From Diplonema papillatum (lineage: Eukaryota; Euglenozoa; Diplonemea; Diplonemida; Diplonemidae), in contig JAPJBO010000611.1 of the NCBI GenBank assembly GCA_030068145.1, positions 62,001-126,000 of the forward strand: DNA of 64,000 nt. Direction: 5' to 3'. The notes under the pieces were generated by a model. That model was not told the DNA's origin. It was given only the letters and a program-made list of their open reading frames with translations, and ran no database searches. How positions within the stretch are numbered: the stretch's first letter is position 1; each line of letters opens with the position of its first letter. Of this stretch, positions 44,758 to 55,628 are shown one piece after another. Made by a program: the position numbers and the translations under genes.

Positions 44758-47700
44758 TTAGCCCGCCTTGTGGTGCCACCGTCTAGTAGAAAACGTAGCC
44801 TGCATACTCTTTTTGTATGACCGCGCAAACGGCAATGCGGCCTCTTTTTGGAGTATATGCGTACCGTGTGCACCACCCTCGGTGCATCGCATCCTGACAG
44901 GTACAACTTCGGGTGAATGATACACCGGGGAGGGCGTGCCTCAACAAGGCCAAACTGCTCCAGAAACAGAACGAACTGAAATCAACCGCCCCGCTCGAGT
45001 GGTGCAAGCCGTGTGAACTTGAAATGCGGGTACCACAAGGGGTAGGCTTGCATTGTCAAAGGTTAGTGTTACTTGACAACGTCGTCCGAAGACGATCTCG
45101 AAGTGGACGACAACGATGATGACAGGTTGGTGATATCCAGTTCCATTCTTTGAACGCTGCACTTTCGCGCCGCGAGCTTTTTCTTTTGGGTTTCCCCGAC
45201 GGCAGTTCTGCCGAGACAGTCGCTCGGGGGGGCGGGGGGGCAATCTTGATGTGGATCTCGAGTGGTGCACGCACCGCACGCTCTGTATGTCAAGCAAACT
45301 CTTCTCCAGCCCACTACTTTTTCCGACTGAAAATAGCTGGCGGCGCAAAATAAGGTCGTAGGCAGAAATCTGTAGGGGCCCTCGCAATTTTTTTTTCTCC
45401 CTGTGGTGAGTGAAATCGCGTGTTTTGAGCTCGTTTTGAGTCTAATTTCCTTTCTGATCCATATCAAGAACTCGACCGCTGCACTTGTCAGCAGCGCTCA
45501 TCCAACAGTCCTACCCAGCACGACATCACCTGTGTGTGTCCTTCATGCAAGCGCCCATGCAAGCAGCATCGTATGTTGTGAACTACAACGTCAACCTGCC
45601 GGGACTCCCCCAGTTGCAGCAGAACAACCAGGCACATTGATCTGTGACCCGTCACTTACAACAACTCCACTCCTACACAACGTTCTGCTACGCAATGTCT
45701 CAGACACACAACGTTCTGCCGCGCACATTTGCTACGCAACGTTCTGCTAAACACCAACGTAACTGCAAAGCAATATGCTCAACGTCTTACACAACGTTCC
45801 GCCGTGCACATTTGCTACGCAACGTTCTGCTAGACACCAACATAACTGCAAAGCAGTATGGTTTTCTTTCCATCCTCGGGAATTTAGTTTTCCCAATAAA
45901 ATCATTTATTCGGCAATAATTTCCGCCAATTTTGCCTCGGTGTCGGTTTTAGTCCCTCGGGAGGCCCTCCGCTCGTGGCTCGGGGTTGCAAACCCCCCCT
46001 CGGGCCTTATTTGTTCCGCGTTACACGGCTCCCCAAAATTTTCCGCGCGCGCGCGAAAAAAAAAAAAAAAAAAACGGGACAGAAAAATAGGAAAAAAAAG
46101 TAGTTGGCGGCTCCCTTAGTAACTTGACACAAACCAAGTTCACAAAGGTTGTGGGGGGAATTCAGAAAGGGCATGCCCGAAAACGTCAAAAAAACCCAAC
46201 ACCAGCTGTTGAAACACTCAAATTTGGATTTGGAAAGTGTTTAATCTTTTTGCTGGCGGCCTGCTGTGTGTTCTAGACTGTTCTCTTCTGCCGCATTACG
46301 GTTGCATGGCTTGCTGTGGCTCACCCACAGGGATGATGGACGTCTTGGACAACCATCCTGATTATGGGCCCGAATGTGTTTCTTAGCCAGACGCAGTGAT
46401 CTTGCACATATGCACCGGCAAGAAACAGCATCGACGCGGTGTTTCTGCCCGCACGCGACTGTGTGGCGAAGACCATAGCGAAGCGTTGCTTTTACTTGCT
46501 ACTGTCCGCGCCCAAGGCTCGGAAGGAATGATAGCATCCTCCGGAAGCCTTTTCTTAGCTTCCTCCTCAGAAGGCTGGAGAGAGCTCCGGTGTAAACCGC
46601 GCGATTTCTCCGTGACGCCTGTCGTCTACAGCCATGCCGCACTCTTCGAGAAACTGATGCATAACCTCCCAGTAATCGTCGTATTTCGACGATTACTCGA
46701 AGACGTGCGTTACACGATCTTGCTAAACTCCTCCGCCGTGAAGTCCGTTCCGTGAAGTTGCGCGAGCTGCTGCTCTGTTGATGTACAGGGCACATTTGCG
46801 TACCCCTGTCAAGTGCGCTTTGTCCCGGACACCCTCCAAAGTTGACGAGTAAAATTTTCATTGCTCTTATGAAACTTCGTCCCGAGCCCGGTAAACGTGT
46901 TCTCGACTCAGATGGTCTCAAAGTAGTGTGTCCGCTCACAACCTCCGGTATTGTACTTGTACACCCAATCGAAATGCTGGTGAGCTGTTGCAGGAATCTG
47001 ACCGGGCATGACAACAAACAGGCAGCCCAGCACGGTGTCGAGCGCAAAGGGCTCGAGCTCAGATGTTGCCGTCAGCTTGGTTTCCGGCTCCTTCCAAGAT
47101 GAACTTCCTTGCGTCGATGACATCTTGCTGCCAGTCACGTGTGGGGTCCCTAGCAGGGACGTCTGCGCTGTGTTGCGTAGCGCAAAAGACTTCGATTCTG
47201 AAAACCAAAGCGTAGCAAGCAGCTCGGCGAAACTTCGCTCTTGTTGCTGTCAGTTTTCAGATTTCAAGTGTGCAGCGGGGGATCGGCGTTGGACGATGGC
47301 CTTGTTGACGCCCTTGCGTTCCGTCAGCAACGTCGCCACAGGAAGTCCATCAAGGCTGAGCAAGATCTTTGTCAGCTTTTGGAATGGGGTGACCCTTTGT
47401 ACAAGCGCACGAAGCCGATCGGGTAGTAGGTGATCATACGATTGAACAGGATCACCCACGACTTGCACCCCTCAGCCAGCTCGTGCAAGGGAGCAACACG
47501 CACGGTATTTCTTTTTGAGGTCTAACGCGTGGCTGGCTTGGGCGGTTTTACGTTGCGAGCTGTCAAGACGTACGTGTATTAGCTGCAGTACGTATTACTG
47601 TAGCTCGACTGCGCAAAACCCTGAGTAACCATACCGTTTTGGGGGGCAAAACCCTGGATTTGTGGATATAATGTTGTGAAAATGTGGTATTATCGTGTTG

Positions 47701-47867
47701 CGCTGCACAGGGCCACAGAGCCAAACTTTTTTTTTTTTTTCCAACTATCTTTTTTTCCGGGATTTTTCAAAAAATTTCCGCGCGCGCGAACGCGGAACAA
47801 ATAAAAAAAATAGTCCACCCTAATTGAGCACCAAAAATTGAAAAAAAGGCAGGGTGAGTCACCGTGA
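44758..47867. other. Intergenic stretch before the CLC gene
   Basis: It contains the inverted 41-bp repeat at 45013-45053 and a two-unit tandem repeat (next entry). On the minus strand, 46500-47520 has a patchwork of short open segments in shifting frames that together read like a decayed protein (LAEGCKSWVILFNRMITYY, then LTKILLSLDGLPVATLL after a frame change, then PFALDTVLGCLFVVMPGQIP). I cannot name it. Short A and T runs lie near 46050-46075 and 47728-47740. Confidence 0.45.
45723..45860 (+). repeat. 83-bp tandem repeat, two units
   Basis: CACATTTGCTACGCAACGTT, then CTGCTARACACCAAC and AACTGCAAAGCARTATG, occur at 45723-45777 and 45806-45860. Confidence 0.88.
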
Positions 47868-47885
47868 GTGCGAGAGCGAAAAAAG

Positions 47886-50507
47886 ATGACGTCTCCGACT
47901 CCCGACGCGCTGAGCTCGTTCAAGTCGAACGAGCAGGAAAGAGAGGACAACATGCGCAGATTCTCGGCACCGCCTCGTTCAAGGGAGAATTCAGTCTTGG
48001 TCCCGCCTCCTCGCAGAAAGTCGGAGTTGGTTATGGACACGACCGAGTTGACCCGCAGAAGGCTTGTGAGTGAGGCGAAGTACACCTACGAAAGTCTGGA
48101 CTTCCAAGAGGTTGAAAACGACCTCCTGCATGAAGAGCGGCTCGCAGCGATGAAGAAGGAGCTTGAACACAACCGAAATGGGTTCGGGCGTGTGGGTCGC
48201 ATCTTGCAAAAGGTGGACTGCGTGCGGTACTTGGTGCTGATGATGATCGGGCTCCTCACCGGAGTCATCGCCTTCGGCATCGACAAGGGCATCGAGTTCC
48301 TGTCCGACCAGAAGTGGGACATCGTCGGCGACCAAATGGAAACCGACCCGACGCACCCGGGCGACGTGCCGTTCACGGCGCCTTACTTTCTGTTCTCCGG
48401 CATCAACCTGTTCTTGGGGCTGATCGCGACGCTGATCGTAGTGTACATCGAACCGCTCGCCGCCGGCAGCGGGATTCCGGAGGTTAAGTGCTTTTTGAAC
48501 GGGGTGCGCATCTACCGCATGGGCCGCGTCCGGACGCTGCTGGCGAAGTGCACGGGGATCTTGTTCAGCGTCGCCTCTGGCCTGCCGTGCGGGAAGGAGG
48601 GCCCGATGATCCACGCCGGTGCGATCGTCGGGGGTGGGCTGGCGTCCGGGAAGAGTTCGAAGCTCCACTTGGACACCGGGTTGTTCAAAAAGTACCGAAA
48701 CGACCGCGACAAGACGGTGTTCATCACCGCCGGGGCCGCGGCCGGCGTCGCGGCCGCCTTCGGCGCGCCCATCGGCGGCGTCCTGTTCGCGGTCGAGGAG
48801 GTCGGGTCGTTCTGGAACATCGAGATGGCGGTCCAAGTCTTCTTCGCGTCGTCGTTCAGCGCGCTCGGCATCAACATGTGCCGCAAGTGGTCGGACCCCC
48901 TGTCCCCCGCTTCCGGCCAAACCAACTTCGGGGCCATCACCGGAACCTACCGAATGTGGGAACTTCCTCTGTGCTTCATGCTGGGCGTCATCGGAGGGCT
49001 GGTCGGCGCCCTTTTCAACGCACTGAACATAGCGCTGACCAAATGGAGAAAAGAAGTCTTAATCCGCGATATCAAATGGAGGAGAATCGCGGAAGCGCTG
49101 GTCATCAACTTCTGCGTGAGTTCGATGCTGTTCCTTCTGGTCGCCCGTGGGTACCTCTGCAAGCCGCCGTCCCAGCTGCCGAACGGTGGGATCGACACAG
49201 TCACCGGCGACGACTACAAGCGAACGTACGGCTGCAATGCGACGGCTGGAGACTTCAACAACATGGCCACCCTCTTCTTTGATCAAGGCGAGGCCATCAT
49301 CCGCCACTCGTACCACTCCGAGCAGCACATCGATTACAACACGCTGTTCATGCACTTCCTGCCGAACTTCATCCTCACGGTGATGACCTACGGCATCGCC
49401 GTGCCGTCCGGGCTTTTCCTCCCCTGCCTCGCCCTTGGCAGCTCGATCGGCCGAATTTACGGCCAGCTGCTGCATGATATGTTCGGGTTCGACCTTGCGT
49501 ACGGCCTTTACGCCTCGTTCGGGAGTGCTGCGGTGCTGGCTGGGGTGGTCAGGATGACGGTTTCGCTCTCGGTGATTCTCATTGAGGCGACGGGGAACCC
49601 GCCGAACGTCGTCCCGCTGATGCTTGTCACCTGCGTCGCGAAGTTCGTGGGGGACCTGTTCAACGAGGGGATCTACGACGAGCACATCCAGCTCGCGAAG
49701 ATCCCGATCCTAGAGTACCGGCTCCACGACGACTCCGGCCACAACCCGGGGGCCATGCCGCTGAACTTGGCCACAGCGCAGGACGTCATGAACGACATCG
49801 ACGTCGCCTTTCTGCCGCTCCGACCGAAGGTGCAAAGCGTGCTCCAACTTCTGTCGGACAAGCCGCACCACAACTGCTTCGTGGTCACGACCCGAGGCAC
49901 GCGGGCCGAACCGATGAAGGGCATCATCCTCCGGCGCTGCTTGCTCATCCTTTTGTCGAAGTGTGCGTGGGGGGCCGCCTCGAGCGCGTTGTCGTACAAC
50001 GACTTCGTAAAGTCCGCGCATGAGAGGCGGCACCTGAAACCGCAGACTTACGCCTTGACTCTGTCGTCCGCCAACTTGGTGGAGATGATGGACCTGGCAC
50101 GGTACATCGACAGCTACCCGTTTACGGTGCGCGAGACGACACCGCTGCCGAGGACTTACAGGATGTTCAGGGACCTGGGTCTTCGGCACTTGGTCGTCGT
50201 GAACGACAAGTTCCACGCAGTCGGATTGATCGCTCGAAAGTGCTTGGTGCATCTGCACGACATGTCGTACTTCGAAGACGAAGAGGAAGCGGCCCTCGTC
50301 AACCTCAACGGCGAAGACGAGATCGACTTCACAGAAGCCGCCCAGTCGGCTCGCGGGGCGAGGGACAGCGTCGCCTCCCGGTTCCACGTCCAGCGGCACC
50401 CGAGCGCCGAAATCTTCCGTTTCCCCGACGGACTCGGCGAACCGTTCATGCCCTCCACCGGGCACGTGCCCTCGGTCAGCCCGTCGTCGTTCACGTCCGT
50501 CAACTAA
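47886..50507 (+). CDS. CLC chloride/proton antiporter, ClC-6/7-like
   Basis: An 873-residue single-exon frame from the first in-frame ATG. A cytosolic N-terminus of about 110 residues precedes the membrane domain. Chloride-site motifs are GSGIPE (194-199), GKEGP (236-240) and VPSGLFLP (506-513). The gating glutamate is E238. The VEE pair (304-305) places E305 at the internal proton glutamate, so both residues needed for 2Cl-/H+ exchange are present; a channel would lack the latter. The C-terminus has two CBS domains (about 626-690 and 735-788: FTVRETTPLPRTYRMFRDLG, LRHLVVVNDKFHAVGLI). Similarity in GSGIPEVKCFLNGV and FGAPIGGVLFAVEE favours the intracellular ClC-6/7 group, which acts in lysosome-like or vacuolar membranes. 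Location in this organism is inferred. Confidence 0.95.
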   Translation: MTSPTPDALSSFKSNEQEREDNMRRFSAPPRSRENSVLVPPPRRKSELVMDTTELTRRRLVSEAKYTYESLDFQEVENDLLHEERLAAMKKELEHNRNGFGRVGRILQKVDCVRYLVLMMIGLLTGVIAFGIDKGIEFLSDQKWDIVGDQMETDPTHPGDVPFTAPYFLFSGINLFLGLIATLIVVYIEPLAAGSGIPEVKCFLNGVRIYRMGRVRTLLAKCTGILFSVASGLPCGKEGPMIHAGAIVGGGLASGKSSKLHLDTGLFKKYRNDRDKTVFITAGAAAGVAAAFGAPIGGVLFAVEEVGSFWNIEMAVQVFFASSFSALGINMCRKWSDPLSPASGQTNFGAITGTYRMWELPLCFMLGVIGGLVGALFNALNIALTKWRKEVLIRDIKWRRIAEALVINFCVSSMLFLLVARGYLCKPPSQLPNGGIDTVTGDDYKRTYGCNATAGDFNNMATLFFDQGEAIIRHSYHSEQHIDYNTLFMHFLPNFILTVMTYGIAVPSGLFLPCLALGSSIGRIYGQLLHDMFGFDLAYGLYASFGSAAVLAGVVRMTVSLSVILIEATGNPPNVVPLMLVTCVAKFVGDLFNEGIYDEHIQLAKIPILEYRLHDDSGHNPGAMPLNLATAQDVMNDIDVAFLPLRPKVQSVLQLLSDKPHHNCFVVTTRGTRAEPMKGIILRRCLLILLSKCAWGAASSALSYNDFVKSAHERRHLKPQTYALTLSSANLVEMMDLARYIDSYPFTVRETTPLPRTYRMFRDLGLRHLVVVNDKFHAVGLIARKCLVHLHDMSYFEDEEEAALVNLNGEDEIDFTEAAQSARGARDSVASRFHVQRHPSAEIFRFPDGLGEPFMPSTGHVPSVSPSSFTSVN

Positions 50508-50539
50508 TGTGCATGTTCTCCAGGGGTGTCCTCCACGGT

Positions 50540-51370
50540 GCGTGAGATGCCACTTTCCAAGGTCTTACGAAAAGTGTTCCGGGACTTGGGTCTCCGGCAT
50601 TTCGTTGGCGGGCACGAACATACATAATCTACAGCAATAGCAGCACGTTACGCCATTACGTAGAAGCACAGCAGAGGTATACATAGTATGTACCGTAGGT
50701 GTACTACAGCATGTATGTATGTATGCATACAGCTAGCATGGATACGTAGCAGCAGCAGCACAGCGAGGATGCACAGCACCGTATCACCAGCCATTACCAC
50801 CTCGTAGCATGTGATAGTATGTCTCGGCATTTAGTTGGCGGGCAACAGGCATCACTGGAAAGTGCAGCGTGCTTCGAGGACATTGTAGAAGACGAGGGCG
50901 CGGCTCTCGTCAGAAGACGGAATCGATTGTGCAGAGGCTACGCAGTCGGTGCTGTGAAGATACAGCGTCGCGGCATGGCTCCCCGGTGCAGCCGCACCCG
51001 AGCGCCGAAATCTTCCCCGACGGACTCAGTGGCTGTTCGTGCCCTTCGCTGAGCCGTGACCTCGAACTCGTCTGCCGTTATCATTCACGTCCGTCAATCA
51101 AAATGCATGCGGGGGTGTTCTTCGGTGCGCGAGACGCCAATTGCCAAGGTCTGACGAAGTGTTCAGGGGCTTGGGTTTCCGGCATGTAGTTGTAGGGCAC
51201 GACGGGTCGCTCAAAAGTGCAATGTGTTTTGTAGACGAGGACGCGGCTCTTGCCAGCCGCAGCGGCGAAGACGAAATCTTTGACAGTCGGCGCTAAGACT
51301 GAAGAGACAACACGGACCCCGTGCTCTTGCGGCACTGCTCCCCTCGGTACCCGAGCGCGAAAATCCCTTG
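50540..51370 (+). pseudogene. Three decayed copies of the CLC 3' end
   Basis: After the stop codon, pieces of the last 130 or so codons recur: 50540-50630 (GTGTTCCGGGACTTGGGTCT), 50819-51095 (GCACCCGAGCGCCGAAATCT, CCCGACGGACTC, TTCACGTCCGTCAA) and 51110-51370 (GTTCAGGGGCTTGGGTTTCC, CGGCGAAGACGA). They follow the order of the parent exon with indels and stops. A stretch of ATGTATGT-like simple sequence lies between the first two. Confidence 0.85.
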
Positions 51371-52824
51371 CCTTTCGTGTGCTGTTCGGGCAGCCGGCGT
51401 ATCCTGGCCTTGTTGGTGAGGTGTAAACAGTTGGTTACCGTGTCAGGATAGAACGAAGCAGGGGTTGGGCCTTAGAACTAGTTCCTTTCCTTTTTTAAAA
51501 GCGTGGTTGAACCAGGAGTTAGATCGCATGGTCTCCCTCCGATTTCGGCATCTCGTGAATACTCGATGCTACTGCCTATGACGCACGCGAACATACCCAA
51601 GCGTAACTTCTTGTCATTTCTTGCATGCGCTCCGGCGCCCTAGGCTGCTCACTGAGAGCCGGAAAGCCTCCATTTCAACTGCCTTCCCAACAACGTTCCG
51701 CACGAACTATTGCCCCTACTCCTACTACTACGCAATTCCTACTTTCTTCTGATTTTTGGATGTTCTTGTTTTTGGGCAGAGAGTTTACTGAAGGGTTTCG
51801 CCTTCGCGGGGGGGGGATAGGGGGGGTCAATCTAAGGTAAAAAAGTGACCCAATGGGGTCATTGCTCAAAGTCGTACTTCAGAGTACTGTACTCACTTCC
51901 TTCAAACGTGTTTTGTTCATCTAATGGGAGTGAGGACAGTACACTGCCATCGATCGGTTTTTGCTCTTGACAAATTGCATTCGTTAGACAAAAACATTCC
52001 CGACAATGTTCCAGATATTTAAACCGCGATTTTTTCCGAATTGCGGGAAATAGAATAACTCCTGCCGCGGACACAAGAAAGAGGGCCCCAGTTGAAGTCT
52101 GACACTTCTTTTACTTCTTTCCCGTTTTCACATTTCTCCCTGCAGGCAAACCCCCGTTTTCACATTTCTCCTTTTATGATGCTAGCATCAGAGGCATTGT
52201 TCTGCCTGGCACTCAAATAGAAGTGCCCCTTTCTTTTCTCCGAACAACACAGTCAAATACGGCGAGTGGAAGTATGTTTCTTACCCGCGGGGGTTCTTGA
52301 CTCGGCTCCTGCTGGGCAGGCCATCGTCCCGCTGGGGTCCACACTTCCTCTTTTGTTGGCCGCACGAAGGCTTCTTGACCCTCCTCGAGATCCACACGCA
52401 TCATGGGGCTTATTGTCTGCTCCGGCCTGCTGACTCCGACAGCAAAAGGTCAACTTGGACGCTTCATCTTGAAGCGGGCGATATACTAACATATTCATAC
52501 TCGCAGTATCCCTCTTATTTGTGCCATTTCTTTCGAGCTGTGGAGCACTGACACCACATGGTGTTCACGCAACACAGCACCCCATTCGCTATCAGGAAAC
52601 ACAGGGAATCTTCTCCGCAGAAGTTGTCAAATCCATCGAGGTGTCTTTGGAGAAGCTCATCACGAGCTGCATTTTTTGGAAAAGTGCGAACTCTTTGGTG
52701 AATGACAAAGGAACTTCATAGAACGAACATAAAGAATGAATGAAAGAACGTAGCCCCCTCAAACTGTCCGCATCTTCGATGTACTCGAATGAGGGGAACC
52801 GGCTGTTGTCATAAACCCTTAAAG
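51371..52824. other. Gene-free stretch
   Basis: No recognisable gene. A short duplication (CCCCCGTTTTCACATTTCTCC-like words) lies near 52121-52172. Other open frames are short. Confidence 0.5.
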
Positions 52825-53262
52825 CCCCCCCCCCCCCCCCCCCCCCAGGGTGCGCACTAAGGGACGTTGCCCCCGTTGCACGTTGCACCCCCCTTTTGGG
52901 GGGGGGGGGTGTGGGGCTAATTTATTCCGGGGTGGCTTTTTTTCCGACTTTTTTTCCGACTTTTTTATTCCGGGAGGTGAAAATTTGTTCCGGGAGGTGA
53001 AAATTTGTTCCGGGAAGTGAAAATTTGTTCCGGGAAGTGAAAATTTGTTCCGGGGTGGGCCCTTTTTCTGACTAATTTGTTCCGGGGTGGGCTTTTTTTC
53101 TGACTAATTTGTTCCTGGGTGAGTTTTTTTTCATTTCTGGGCTAAGAATGGCTGACACGATCAGTGAGCATCCCAGAAAAAAAACTCACCCCGGAACAAA
53201 TTTTCACTTCCCGGAACAAATTTTCGCTTCCCGGAACAAATTTTCAGTTTCGGAACAAATTT
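52825..53262. repeat. C-run and inverted arms of CCGGGAAGTGAAAATTTGTT
   Basis: Starts with 22 C residues (52825-52846). From about 52968 to 53110 the word GTTCCGGGAAGTGAAAATTT is repeated about five times, followed by GGTGAGTTTTTTTT. After a spacer of about 50 bp, the reverse complement (AAAAAACTCACCCCGGAACA, AAATTTTCACTTCCCGGAAC) runs to about 53255. The block can form a long hairpin. Confidence 0.88.
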
Positions 53263-54306
53263 CACCTAATTTCACGGGACCCGGACCGAACCCAGAACTG
53301 GGGAGGACTGGGCTGACAACCCAAGGTGGCAACAAACGGAATCTGCACTCCACATTACATCACGCAAGAATGGCTGATTCCTTCCTGAAGTCATCGACTG
53401 TCTTTGTGCCCACAGGAAGCGCGAACTGAACGCAAGGACCTTCCAGATGTGGAACACTGTACGGAGAGAAGACCACGCAACGGAGCAGGCGCCCACAAGT
53501 AGTTTCTAACAGGACTAATCCCTCACACCGAAGTGATCATGAGTTGCCTTAACGAAACGAACCTTGTGGAGCTGAACTCAGGCTGATAGGTGGGCCTTCT
53601 ACAACGTTAGCACCGGTCAGCAAGTAAACGTATCCGACCCCTGGCACAGAAGGCACGCGGTGGCTATCGGTAAACTGCATCGCGCACTCAGACAGACTTA
53701 ACAGCATGTACTTGGAACCCCTTCCCACGGTCAGTAACTTGGACGACAATTACACTGGACGAACGCAGGAAATGACGAATATCCTCGAGGCTGTCGTAAA
53801 CTCTCTTCTCAAAAAATATTAAAATACATAGGGTCAAAAGGGCACCCCCCCGAAAAAAAAAAAGACGCCAGATACGCAAACTCTTTCGAACCCTGCACAC
53901 GGGTATCCTTCAAGTGACCTCTAACTATCTGTTGCATACGCGTATCCGGATCTGAAAGCCGAAGACTTTGTAACACTTTACCGCAACCGAAGTCGCGAAC
54001 CGGGTTCGGCTTGCACTGCAAAAGCAGCATAATTGTGTCTTGCGCCCGAGCGCGGAAATCCGCCACCCGCCATTCGGCTAGAGTGCAAGAACACAATTGC
54101 GAAGCGTACTACAAACGGATAGTGTTACATAGGCGAACGAATCATGCGAGAACCTATGGAGGGGCCCCTCGACAGCTTTCAGAACACGGCATAGTAAGTC
54201 AAGAGTCGGATAAGCGAGTGTGCACATTCTACTCCCGTTTGATCTGCATTTTCCACCTTTCCCCCCTTTCTTTGATCTGCTGTATTTGAAAAACGTTGTC
54301 GCATGC
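53263..54306. other. Gene-free stretch
   Basis: No gene recognised. Frames here are short and lack domains. Confidence 0.5.
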
Positions 54307-54655
54307 GGAAAAGCGGGGTTTGCGGGTTAGGGTTTGCGGGGTTTGCGGGTTAGGGTATGCGGGGTTAGGGTACGCGGGGTTGCGGGTTTCGGGTATGCGG
54401 GTTTGCGAGGTTAGGGTATGCGGGTTTGCGGGGTTGCGGGTTAGGGTTTGCGGGTTAGGGTATGCGGGTTTGCGAGGTTAGGGTATGCGGGTTTGCGGGT
54501 TAGGGTATGCGGGTTTGGGTATGCGGGTTTGCGGGGTTTGCGGGTTATGCGGGTTGCGGGTTGCGGGTTCGGGTTGCGGGTTTGGGTATGCGGGTTTGCG
54601 GGTTTGGGTATGCGGGTTTGCGGGTTCGGGTATGCGGGGGGGGGTTCGGGTATGC
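54307..54655 (+). repeat. Telomere-like G-rich degenerate repeat
   Basis: About 350 bp of TTAGGG, GGGTATGC, GGGTTTGC and GGGTTGC words, with at least eight TTAGGG hexamers. All strands of three or more G are on the plus strand. This is an internal tract, not a chromosome end, since unrelated sequence follows on both sides. Confidence 0.85.
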
Positions 54656-54734
54656 GTACCTTACACAAAAATTGTAAAAATCACACACAAATGGTGAAAA
54701 TCTGGAAAATTTGGCAAACCCCAAATTTTCAGTT

Positions 54735-54890
54735 TCCGGACACTTCCCGGAACAAATTTTCACTTCCAGGAACAAATTTTTACTTCCCGGAACAAATTTT
54801 CACTTCCCGGAATAAATTTTCACTTCCCGGAACAAATTAGTCGGAAAAAAAGCCTGGAAAAAAGCTCACCCAGGAATAAATTAGCTCGAC
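54735..54890 (+). repeat. Further AACAAATTTTCACTTCCCGG array
   Basis: Five units of about 20 bp (CTTCCCGGAACAAATTTTCA) run in the same orientation as the right arm at 53180-53255. They end in AGTCGGAAAAAAAGCC and AGCTCACCCAGGAATAAATT, the mirror of words at 52930-53130. Confidence 0.87.
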
Positions 54891-55552
54891 CCGGGGGGGG
54901 GGGGTCGTTTTGGGGGCTGTTTTTGGGGTGTTTCCCAGACCCCCCGGTGCCGAGTGGGTACTCCGTTTCCTCCAGATGAATCCGTTCTCCTCGTTTTCGA
55001 AATCGAAACCCACTTTTGCGGAAAAAAAGGTCATTTCCCACCAAAATGTTTTCCTGCACTTTTTTGGCAGGGAAATGTACTTAGCAACTTTTGAGCAAAG
55101 TCAGTTTCCCCGAAAACCAAGATTCCTGCAATGCACTCAAAAATCAGCCAAAATCTGGAAAATTGGCCCAAAAAGTGAAAATTCGGGCCGATTGGGCCGA
55201 TTTACCATGTGCTTTCCCCAAAATGCCAATACCCCCCAAAAACTGTTTTTCAGGCAAATCCGCTGGGAAACGTACTTAGAGAATTTCGAAAAAACGGCAC
55301 CAAGAAAACCACGAAAGGGCAGATTTTCCCGGTTTCAGCCTGTGTTTTGCACGTCAAATTTCAGGCCTCACAGACGAACTGAGGACGGAGTGGAAAGATC
55401 CATCGCGAAAGAGCGCGTTTAAGGGGGTCCCCGGAAAAAAGGGTGGGGGGGTCCCCGGCCACCAGGTGCACCAAACAGGACCCCCCCCCCCCCTTCCAAA
55501 TTTAGCAGACGTTGACGTTGCCCGTTGCACCCCCCAATCCTTAGTGCGCCCC

Positions 55553-55594
<42 letters not shown>

Positions 55595-55628
55595 TAGGGG
55601 CAACCGCTGCTTTACGAAAAAAAAAAAA
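54891..55628. other. Gene-free stretch with a 39-C run
   Basis: A run of 39 C residues occupies 55556-55594. Just before it, GTTGCACCCCCC and TTAGTGCGCCCCCT are related to sequence beside the 22-C run at 52825 (GTGCGCACTAAGG, GTTGCACCCCCC). Between 55060 and 55310 a loose duplication (GGGAAATGTACTTAG / GGGAAACGTACTTAG) is seen. No gene. Confidence 0.6.

Noticed and set aside
41995..44760. CRISPR-like array from the regularly repeated 23-bp units
   Set aside because: Units are contiguous or with 2-4 bp differences, without unique spacers, in a eukaryotic setting.
47868..47885. GTG start for the CLC gene
   Set aside because: The ATG at 47886 is in frame 18 bases downstream and suits a nuclear eukaryotic gene.
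55525..55628. Coding start of the RNase H ORF in the C run (poly-Pro N-terminus)
   Set aside because: The frame passes through a 39-C homopolymer by chance; the element is truncated there.
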